Part shown: piece after piece, positions 1 through 6,545 of the stretch | How positions within the stretch are numbered: position 1 is the stretch's first letter | How the letters are laid out: every line of letters starts with the position of its first letter | Assembly: GCA_026770615.1 (NCBI GenBank) | Contig: MU632161.1 | Span: 15,643-26,955 of the forward strand | Direction: 5' to 3' | DNA from: Pavlovales sp. CCMP2436 | Lineage: Eukaryota; Haptophyta; Pavlovophyceae; Pavlovales | Length of the DNA: 11,313 nt | Made by a program: the position numbers and the translations under genes | Notes under the pieces: model-generated | Told to the model about the DNA's origin: nothing | Database searches by the model: none | Seen by the model: the letters and a program-made list of their open reading frames with translations, nothing else

Positions 1-46
1 GCCGATGGATCTCCGGTAGTGTGCCCGGGCAAGGGCGTTTAGGGAG

Positions 47-115
47 ATGATCTGCTGGTTGCTGTTTGTCGTGTTCCCAAGCTGGGCAGCGATCGGGGCC
101 AGCGCGCTCAAACGC
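47..115 (+). CDS. Possible first exon with signal peptide (partial)
   Basis: An ATG at 47 opens a hydrophobic stretch, MICWLLFVVFPSWAAIGASA, that looks like a secretory signal peptide. It is followed by Lys-Arg and then a GT donor-like site (GTAAAT) at 116. If unspliced, the frame runs on to 313 and ends in a poly-Phe tail translated from the T-run, which is not protein-like, so splicing at 116 is the more sensible reading. No matching acceptor or second exon was found within the next few hundred bases. Chance is a real alternative. Confidence 0.22.
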
Positions 116-317
116 GTAAATATCAATCATGGTGAACCTAAGAAAACTTCGTTTTCTCTGGTATCCAGCTCGCCGGGCTTCACCACGCAGACCCTCATTC
201 CGCAGCCCATGCCAAGCCATCACACCAGCTTAGATCCTGCTCAAAATCATGTACCTGCTCCAAAAACTGTTCGCCAGCCCCAGGTCCGTGGATCCTTCGT
301 TTTTTTTTTTTAAGCCG

Positions 318-406
318 CCCTGTCCGGCCGGCTAGAGACCCCTTGTCAACTTCTTGTTCATGGATTCGTGGCCGGAGGAAGGAGATAACAACAACCCCCG
401 TGAAAA
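318..406. repeat. Dispersed repeat, copy A
   Basis: This shares a 26-nt identical core (318-343) with copy B at 3078-3103. A second block follows with almost the same sequence (364-386 versus 3111-3133), and then a shared CCGTGAAA. Copy A has about 13 extra bases between the two blocks. Both copies are in the same orientation. A 12-T run lies immediately before copy A, at 300-311. Read on the minus strand, this puts the repeat directly upstream of an A-tail, as at the 3' end of a retroposon; copy B has no such tail. Confidence 0.75.
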
Positions 407-493
407 GGGGCAGGTTCGGCGAGCTGCGCTCAGCGCACGTCATTCTAATATAAATATTTTTTATGAAGAATGCCGCGGAAATCTTGCTTCAAC

Positions 494-722
494 CAGGGGT
501 ATAAAGGGGGTTTGGGTTCACCAGTGAAATCATGCTTGTCTAATCGACCGATTTTCAAAGTGATTTTCTGTAGTCAAATATGGTCCCAGACGCAATTAGA
601 CGAAAATCCTGATTGCGTCTGGGACCATTTTTGAATACAGAAAATCCATTTTGAAAATCGGTCGGTCGGACAAGCATCGAATATTGGCTCACTGCGTAAA
701 CCCAACCCCTTCTATACCCCTG
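494..722. mobile_element. MITE-like foldback element (229 bp)
   Basis: Nearly the whole segment is an imperfect inverted repeat. The left arm (494-596) and right arm (612-722) pair with only scattered mismatches and small indels around a 15-base loop. The inner 17 bp (580-596 against 612-628) are perfect, and the ends are perfect 10-bp terminal repeats, CAGGGGTATA. The 7-mer CTTCAAC lies flush outside both ends (487-493 and 723-729). The direct match extends to 9 bp, TGCTTCAAC, if two terminal bases are counted, which is consistent with a target-site duplication. It has no coding capacity, so it would be non-autonomous. The CAGGG-type ends recall hAT elements, but a 7-9 bp duplication also allows a Mutator-like origin. 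It sits about 30 bp beyond the stop codon of the minus-strand membrane-protein gene, probably in its 3' untranslated region. Confidence 0.88.
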
Positions 723-752
723 CTTCAACGCACGTACAAATTTAAAACTATA

Positions 753-2172
753 TCAGAGCATGCGGCTCGCCCCCTCTGCGCCCTGCGCGCCCTGGCTAAG
801 ACCCCTGCGACTGTGCACCGCTGCTGTGGCGCCCGCCGCTGCCGGCTTGGCGTCTCCTGGCATAAAGGTCTTGCCCTCGCCTGCCTTGAATCCGGGAGAG
901 AATTTGGGGGTGCTCTGCTGCCGAGGCGCGCCCGCGGTCGCAGCGGGCAGCGCGAAAGCGAACGCATGCTCGGGGCCACTGAGGGCGGTCTTCCCCGAGG
1001 GCGAGGGAGAGGGAGAGGGCGAGGGCTTCTCCCGCACGAGCGCGGCTTGGCCGTGTGGGCTGATGCCGGGGGAGAGTGGCGCAGCAGGCCTTGTGATGAA
1101 GATGGTGGGCAGCTGAGGCTTGCCTGCGTACTCTGCCAGCATGCTGCGCGAACTCCGCACCGGACTCTCGCTCCTGCGCACAGCCAGCCCGCCCGCGCCC
1201 GCCGCAGAGGGGGGGGGAGCAGGAGGGGGCAGCTCGCCTATCAACGCATCGATAATAGCCAGCACAATTCGCTTCCAGTAGAGCGGGCAGCCTGCGAAGA
1301 GGCAGCACACGAAGAGCCCGACCAAGAGCGCCACTGCAGCCAGCGAGGAGGAGGACCACATTCCCACCTATATTAGAATACATTAATTTGATCATATATT
1401 AATCGAATGCGTTGTATAATATGTTCTGACGGAGGACTACATGCCCACTTCTGTGATGGCCCCGAAGGCGCGCGTGGTCCAGCAGCGCTCGGGCAGGACG
1501 GAAGTGATGGTGGCCGAGTCACCGTCGCCCAGGTCATGCGTGCCCAGCTGCGGCGAGGAGGGGGGGAGAGAGCGAGATCCGAGTGAGCGGGACGAGCTGA
1601 CGGCGCTTGGTGTTGCGCGCGTTGCACGCGCGCGCTGACATTCGCGGCCTTAGATGGAGAGGCTAGGGGACTAGGGGCATTATATAGGGGCATTATACTC
1701 CAAGTGACTGCCTCCGTGCTGGGGGCTGGGGGCAGAGGGCAGCGACTCTCACCCGTGCGGCCCTGAGCGGCAGGCACTGCTCCACGCGGTAGTGAGAGCC
1801 CCGAGCACTGAGACCCGAGGAAGTGACGTTTAGCCAGACCAGGCGGCATGGCTGGCAGCAGTAGCGCACGGCGCCTTCCGTCTCGCAGCAGCCCGGTCGG
1901 TCCAGTTCCACAATCCCCATCGCGCGGCAGCGGTAGGCTGAGTCTGATTCGAATCGCTGGTAGACTGTAGGCGGCGGCGTCGACGGCGGGGCGGCCCACC
2001 GGCCGGCGGGAGGCATGGGCGGCCGGTCCGCGCGCTCGCGGAAGCTTGCAGCGAGCCCGGAGAACAGGTCGGCCGCACCGCCCGCCGGCTGTTGCTCGCA
2101 CCGGCCGGGCGCGAGCAGCAGCAGCAGTTGCGGCGGAAGTAGCGGGCGGCGGTGGGCGCTGCGGCCCGACAT
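753..2172 (-). CDS. Predicted type I membrane protein, Cys-rich ectodomain (3 exons)
   Basis: I do not recognise the family. Joining exons 2172-1753 (420 nt), 1547-1449 (99 nt) and 1367-753 (615 nt) gives 377 aa, all junctions phase 0. Introns have GT-AG borders, and intron 1 has a strong donor (GTGAGA) and a clear pyrimidine tract. Residues 1-25 look like a signal peptide with a run of five leucines. A Pro/Ala-rich linker follows, then a cysteine cluster at about 82-133 with the pattern C-x12-CC-x8-CC-x2-C-x23-C, and one more Cys near 162 in exon 2. An N-glycosylation sequon (NVT) is at 115-117. A membrane segment spans about 182-204. The cytoplasmic tail is rich in Pro, Ser and Ala, including an SPSPSPSP run. 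The layout (signal, paired-cysteine domain, one TM, Pro-rich tail) loosely recalls Shisa-like/STMC6 proteins of animals, but this is topology only. The start is the ATG just before the signal peptide; an in-frame ATG at 2265 would place 31 polar residues in front of it. Confidence 0.68.
1368..1448 (-). other. Intron 2 of membrane-protein gene
   Basis: An 81-nt, strongly AT-rich intron lies between high-GC exons, with donor GTGGGC and acceptor ATATAG. It is phase 0. The exon that follows begins GTGGGAATG, resembling the donor sequence GTGGGCATG, so a sliding ambiguity at the junction is possible. Confidence 0.6.
1548..1752 (-). other. Intron 1 of membrane-protein gene
   Basis: A 205-nt phase-0 intron with donor GTGAGAG and an acceptor CCGCAG preceded by a long C/T tract. 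It contains a short tandem repeat near 1674-1698 (GGGGCATTATA twice, 14 bp apart). Confidence 0.68.
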
Positions 2173-2419
2173 CGTCTGTGCGCTGCGTGCCCACTGTGCG
2201 CTGCGCTGCTGCACCTCCGACGGACCAGAACCTCCGGCCTCCACGCTTTTCTTGGATCTGTGCACTCAAGCAGAAGCGGCGAAAGCCCATCCTTGATTTT
2301 TTGTTACCAAAGACAAAAACAAGGCATGTTTTCCTGGAGTGCGTTTGCGACGCTCGGCATGCCTGCGCCTCAGCTCTTCGAGGCGATGCCTGGGCTTGGG
2401 TGCAGCCATACACGGTAGT

Positions 2420-2903
2420 CTAGTAGTACTGTAACTTGTTAGTCAACGTCAACTGGCGGCCAGGTCGGGCGTCCACGACCCGATCAGGCCGTCGAGCAGC
2501 AGCTGGGCTACTGCCCCGCCCGTACGCCGAGCCCGGCGGGCAGGCGCCGTCGGCCGCGTGACTCGAGTGCTGTAGTGGTCGCCGACGCCACCAGACCCCT
2601 GTACACTCGGGCACAAGGCCCGACTCGCATCCTGGGCACTCGCTGACCCGCACGCTGACGGCGCCGCCGTAGAAGAAGAGGCAAAGGGCCTCGGCCTCGG
2701 CCTGGCTGGCAAACTTGTAGTCGGTCCGCACCCACGTCTCCTCGAACCCTCGCAAGCGCAGATGCGCGTAGTACTGGCTGCCCAGCCGCCGAGGGGTTTC
2801 TGTCGCCGTCCCAAGCGACTCGAGGATGACTGCCACGCCGCCCGGGCGGAGGACGCGATCGATCTCGTCGATCGCGCGGTCGAGCTCGTCCCGCCATGGG
2901 CCC
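2420..2903 (-). pseudogene. SAM-dependent methyltransferase, C-terminal fragment
   Basis: The frame runs from 2903 to a TAG at 2422-2420, 161 residues. Its first part carries WRDELDRAIDEIDRVLRPGG followed by VAVILESLGTATETPRR. This is the region of a class I (UbiE/type-11-like) methyltransferase around the strand that follows the VLRPGG turn. It continues with FEETWVRTDYKFASQAEAEA and LCLFFYGGAVSVRV, which resemble the C-terminal half of small bacterial-type methyltransferases, and with VPECTGVWWRR near the usual end. The SAM-binding glycine motif (D-x-G-x-G) and the rest of the N-terminal half are not visible upstream on the minus strand. The frame opens at an acceptor-like CTTTAG (2909-2904), with an in-frame TGA at 2917-2915. 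It is therefore either the last exon of a gene with unrecognised upstream exons or a 5'-truncated fragment. The last ~45 residues are low-complexity and may have replaced the native terminus. Confidence 0.7.
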
Positions 2904-2905
2904 CT

Positions 2906-2934
2906 AAAGTTTATTCAGTTAAGAGGAGGATTAT
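2906..2934. repeat. 29-bp direct repeat, copy 1
   Basis: Identical at 28 of 29 positions to 3042-3070 in the same orientation, at a spacing of 136 bp. On the minus strand it contains AATAAA followed by an acceptor-like CTTTAG, immediately before the methyltransferase frame. It may mark a small duplication or two related introns. Confidence 0.85.
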
Positions 2935-3041
2935 GGGCGTCAGCAGCGCGCCCGCCTTGGCGGCTCGCGAACTCGAAGACCGAACCCGTCTCGAGGCGCT
3001 GCACAAGACCCTAATGATGTATAGTTTGTTGTTGAGAAAAG

Positions 3042-3070
3042 AAAGTTTATGCAGTTAAGAGGAGGATTAT
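3042..3070. repeat. 29-bp direct repeat, copy 2
   Basis: Second copy of the repeat at 2906-2934, with one substitution that destroys the AATAAA (minus strand CATAAA). It abuts dispersed-repeat copy B. Confidence 0.85.
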
Positions 3071-3077
3071 TGAGTCA

Positions 3078-3155
3078 CCCTGTCCGGCCGGCTAGAGACC
3101 CCTCGTTGGGAATCGTGGCCGGGGGAAGGAGATTGCAGCCGCCTCCGTGAAAGTA
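3078..3155. repeat. Dispersed repeat, copy B
   Basis: Same orientation as copy A at 318-406. It has the identical 26-nt core at 3078-3103 and a second conserved block at 3111-3133, with about 13 bp fewer between the blocks. An A/T homopolymer tract (about 3160-3170) follows on the plus side. Confidence 0.75.
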
Positions 3156-3535
3156 CAATTTTTTTAAAACGGAAAGGGAACACGGGAAGCAAAAAGGCGA
3201 AGAGACCACACGCAGAGCTAGAACAAGAGCAACAAACAGAAGACAGGTCAGCTCGTTTTCAAACGGGTCCGGGTCGTACAGGGGCTTGGAAACCTAGGGG
3301 GCTTTTCGGTTACGGATAGGTAAGGACGTGGCCAGGCGGCTGTTTTGTCCGCCGCACGGGTTGAGGGGCTGCAGGGCGAGGTGAGTGAGGGGCTGCGCCC
3401 TGCCACCACACAAGAAACAACACCGTAGGAGAGTCAGAAACAAAAACCACTACGGAACCAAAACCTCCAAGGAGAAAACAAGCCAAAAGAGGAAAACACG
3501 ATGGTCGATTAAGGGCCCGATTCAAGTTGGGCCCG
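3156..3535. other. Intergenic region upstream of the glycosyltransferase-like gene
   Basis: About 380 bp between dispersed-repeat copy B and the plus-strand gene starting at 3536. It is A-rich in its first and last thirds and probably contains the promoter and 5' untranslated region. No convincing TATA box, binding site or coding segment was recognised. Confidence 0.4.
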
Positions 3536-5144
3536 ATGAACGCGCTGGCACTTGCGTGCTTGTGTGCAGCGGCGGCGCTCTCCCAGAAGCTCAACCAGCA
3601 CCGGCTGCTCGAGCTGATGACCGAGCGCTTCAGCTCTGCGCAGCTCTCACTTCCGGTCACGCTCGCACCGCAGAGCTGGCAAGCGGGGCGATCTCCGCCG
3701 GAGCGGGCGGCCAGTTTGCGCTCGTCTCGTGGCGGGGGCCTCGACCTGGCATTCCGAGGCGAATTTGGCTACGAGATGGTCGCATTGGGTGCGGTGTTCT
3801 ACGAGGCGCTAGTAGGTGGGCGCACGCGCGTCACAGGCTGTGGGTCTATGGCTCCCTTTTACGACTTCTACGTTGACGAATATAACGAGAATAGCAGCTG
3901 TACGAGGGTGGGGGCCGTCAACCTGCGCGCCGCGCTCAGACCGCCGCGCCCGCGCGCGCTCGAAAAGTGGGCGGATATTCTTTTAAATCCGCTCCCGCTG
4001 GCCTGGCTCTCCCCGCCGCTGCGCGAGTTTCACCGAAGTGCGGCCGTAATTTCGCGCTGGCCGCTCGCGCTGGAGGTGGCGAGGCAGCGGCGGGCCGTGG
4101 TGGTCATCTCGAACAAGTTTACGTGAGTGTCTGCAATCCCTGTCTTTGGTGACGCTCTGAGTGTGTGCCCTGACTGTCTGTCTGTCTGACTGCTCAATAT
4201 AATAATGTATAAAATAAATAAATAAATAAATAAAAGACCCGAGTTTATCGTGCGCGGCGCAGGCGGCGACGCGCTGGAGGCGATTAGGATGCGACCAACC
4301 AACTTCTTCCCGATATCCTCCGTCACTCGCATGATCGACGAGGTGGTGGCGAGCGGTGCGTTCTGCATCTACAACAGGCCGGGCAACTTGGTCCCACAGG
4401 ACGCGGCGGCGACCGGCCAGGTTTCGCTGGCGTTCGCGGACAAGGCCACCATCGTCGCGCGCGCGAGCAACAGGAGCGACGCGTGGTTCGGCAAGGTGAA
4501 GTTAGTCGAATGGTATGTCGACGCGGGCGCGCCGAGCTACAACGATGCGCTCGTACGGGTGTTGGCGCTATCGCAGTGCACCGTCTCCACGCAGGGTGGC
4601 AGGTGCGTCCGCTTGTTCTCTTATCCGTGCAGAAGATAATGATGATGACGATGATAGTAAATAGTTGACTACAGAGATAATCATGATCATAGCACACACT
4701 CAAGCTCGGACAGCTGGTGCCCCCCCTGCATATCCACGCTGCTACCCCCACATATGTAAATTTAGTTCCTGGCTATCGGCGCACTTCGGTCTGCACCAGG
4801 TTGTGCTACACAAGCAGGGGAACGAGGCAAAGGGTGCTTACCAGAGAATCTTTCCGATGCTCGGCCTCCCGCGCTCACTGGCGGTCACGCGCTCGGCCGA
4901 GGAGGCGTTGCACGAGCTTGTCCGCCTCCTCCGCACGGGCAGCTGCTGGCCACCCGCAGCCCCTGCCGCCCGCGCAGGGGTGGCAGGGACCGCGGGCTCA
5001 GGGGAGCAGCCGCTCAGCTTGATGCGGGTGCTGCGCGCAGCGCGGAAGCTGCGCAGCCTGGCGAACGCTCAGCCTGCGCACAACCTCTCGGCCGCGATCT
5101 TCCGCTGGCCGCCGCCGCCTCGGGCCTCGGTTGCAAAGCTGTAA
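3536..5144 (+). CDS. Glycosyltransferase-like protein, predicted secretory (3 exons)
   Basis: Joining exons 3536-4122 (587 nt), 4237-4602 (366 nt) and 4766-5144 (379 nt) gives 443 aa ending in TAA. Both introns are GT-AG and phase 2, and the frame closes exactly. Residues 1-17 (MNALALACLCAAAALSQ) look like a signal peptide, suggesting the secretory pathway or Golgi lumen. Motifs in order: RGEFGYEM near 74-81, VVISNKF at 189-195 then PEF, PTNFF near 216, IYNRP at 240-244, and TQGGSSWLSAHFG at 314-326. The TQGGSS/FG motif is split by intron 2 and is rebuilt precisely by splicing, which strongly supports that junction. I associate this motif set with a poorly characterised family in algae and bacteria of likely glycosyltransferase type; substrate and reaction are unknown to me. 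The C-terminal ~60 residues are Ala/Arg-rich. Start choice: the ATG at 3536 directly precedes the hydrophobic leader. Confidence 0.75.
4123..4236 (+). other. Intron 1 of glycosyltransferase-like gene
   Basis: 114 nt, phase 2, donor GTGAGT (optimal) and acceptor AAAAG. An AAAT microsatellite of about five units (near 4212-4235) forms the 3' end in place of a pyrimidine tract. Confidence 0.8.
4603..4765 (+). other. Intron 2 of glycosyltransferase-like gene
   Basis: 163 nt, phase 2, donor GTGCGT and acceptor ATTTAG. It contains an ATG/GATGA-rich stretch near 4638-4660. Removing it restores a TQGGSSWL motif across the junction. Confidence 0.8.
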
Positions 5145-5186
5145 TACTAGTTAAAAGATATTCATATTCTTAGCTTATATGAATGA

Positions 5187-5252
5187 ATGTGGACTCTATC
5201 TGGCTTCATTTATGCCTTAGTACTATGTGGACTCTAGCTGGCTTCATTTATG
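5187..5252. repeat. Tandem duplication, 38-bp period
   Basis: Two 28-bp units, 5187-5214 and 5225-5252, differ at one base (CTCTATCTGG versus CTCTAGCTGG) and are separated by 10 bp. It lies 40 bp after the stop of the glycosyltransferase-like gene, probably in its 3' untranslated or flanking DNA. Confidence 0.85.
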
Positions 5253-5399
5253 TCATACTCGGGGGATATCAAGATTTAAATTATTTTTTGCTATCTGATG
5301 TATTTAAGTTTATACCGATTATAAAGTTTTACCAATTTTTATTTAACTTCATTAAAATATTAGTTTTGAATATCTTTTCGCCGCTTTGGCTGAGATTTG

Positions 5400-5480
5400 C
5401 CCCACCCCCCTTCCCTCTCCCCCCCACGCACCCCCCCCCCGCACCGCCCCCCAACTTCCCCTCTTCCCCCTCATTTTTAT
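5400..5480. repeat. Low-complexity C-rich tract
   Basis: Runs of C are broken by short T or A interruptions. The minus strand is correspondingly G-rich with several runs of four or more G, so it could form a G-quadruplex. It directly follows an AT-rich island, giving an abrupt composition switch. Confidence 0.7.
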
Positions 5481-6545
5481 TTGTATCTGCTTCTCAAATG
5501 AGGGCTAAATGAAGTGCGTTTAGACTGCGTGGTCGTGCGCGGTGACAGCTGAAGGCATCAAGCAGGCCGCGACGCGCGCCCATGAAAGTAAATATCACAG
5601 TACCTGGCCCCGAGAGGATGAGCAGAGACCGGGCCAGGGGGTAGCCCCCCCCTTCCCCCCCCTTCCCCCCCCTGGCGGGCTGTTTTATCATTAATTATTA
5701 CATATGAATATCCCGATCAAGTCTTCTCATCTTCGTCGGTTCATAAGCACGTCACCTTTGCAAGTAAAGCCGCCGTTCCAGCAGATCTTTAGCTACGCCC
5801 CTCTATGTACTGCCTGACCACCTTATTGTAAAAATTACATCGCCAAGTTGCTGGACGCGCGCCGATGTCCTTGCCACATTGTCGCCGCCGCTGCCAATTT
5901 CCGTGTACCGCCGTCCTTGTCCCAGCCGCCCACGTCCGTCTTACACTACAGTCGCCGTCTCTCTCTCGAGCTGTTGCCGCTGCCGCTGCCGTCGTCCCCA
6001 TCTCTGACACCGAACCCACACCTTCACCCCTATCCCCACTCCCCCTACGCGATTTTAGTTTCGCCAGTCTCAAATTCCTGCGTATTTCTTTTGGGCCAAT
6101 AGATCATATGTCGCTTCAAATTGTGCCTTGCCTTCATCGATGGAAATTACGCTTATTCTGGCCTTTCCTCCGCTGCGCGAATCCGTGATAAGATCAGTAA
6201 GGATCTTGTGATAGCTCCAGGCTGGGCTTTCCACCATCACGCTGTTAGCGCTGTATGGGGAGAGTCCGTCAAGTGGCTCAGCGCAGTAGTAGCAGCAGCA
6301 ATGAATTTGAGGACTTGCCCTTGCTCCAATCTCTTAATCAATCAGCACCACAATTCTTGATCAAAATAATATGAAATAGTTGCCTCGTCGCGCGTGAAGA
6401 TAGTTATAACTTTACGTCGCGAGGCTTTTGTTGGACTCGCTCTCTGTCACTCATATGTATCGTTCATCTCCTGACCACGCGCGCTCACAAGTGAGAATCT
6501 GGCGGCGCGTGTGTGTGCCCGGGGGACAGCTCAGGCACCCTTGGT

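Larger units (their letters stand above)
1..490. other. Mostly non-coding start of window
   Basis: No complete gene is supported here. The stretch holds a possible signal-peptide exon (47-115), a 12-T run at 300-311, and copy A of a dispersed repeat (318-406). The small open frames on either strand read through the homopolymer and have no recognisable domain. The end of the stretch, around 450-470, turns AT-rich just before the foldback element. Confidence 0.5.
5145..6545. other. Gene-poor region with repeats and AT-rich island
   Basis: No gene is supported in this 1.4 kb. It contains a tandem duplication (5187-5252), a very AT-rich island (about 5265-5390), a C-dominated tract (5400-5480), and a hairpin with 8-bp arms, CCTGGCCC/GGGCCAGG (5603-5610 and 5631-5638). 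Three C-runs separated by TT follow (5645-5673), and another hairpin lies at 6382-6425. Open frames on both strands around 5790-6360 have no recognisable domain. One plus-strand frame at 6121-6360 reads like ordinary protein (GNYAYSGLSSAARIRDKISK), but no family was recognised, so a decayed element is possible. Confidence 0.5.

Noticed and set aside
651..1376. 241-aa plus-strand open frame
   Set aside because: Arg/Ala/Gly-rich shadow of the minus-strand membrane-protein exon; no ATG-proximal context, no domain, and it starts inside the foldback element.
1674..1698. Short tandem GGGGCATTATA units
   Set aside because: Only two short units inside an intron; no wider pattern.
1373..2413. 346-aa continuous minus-strand frame
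   Set aside because: Runs through intron sequence in a different frame; the spliced three-exon model uses better splice signals and gives signal peptide plus TM.
5183..5512. 109-aa plus-strand frame with Pro-rich tail
   Set aside because: Translation of the tandem repeat, the AT island and the C-rich tract; composition mirrors base bias.
5789..6188. Overlapping open frames on both strands
   Set aside because: Low-complexity Ser/Pro or Arg/Ala/Gly content, no domain, no splice support.
6382..6425. Hairpin (GCCTCG...CGAGGC) followed by TTTT
   Set aside because: Resembles a bacterial terminator, but the window is eukaryotic and no gene ends into it on that strand.
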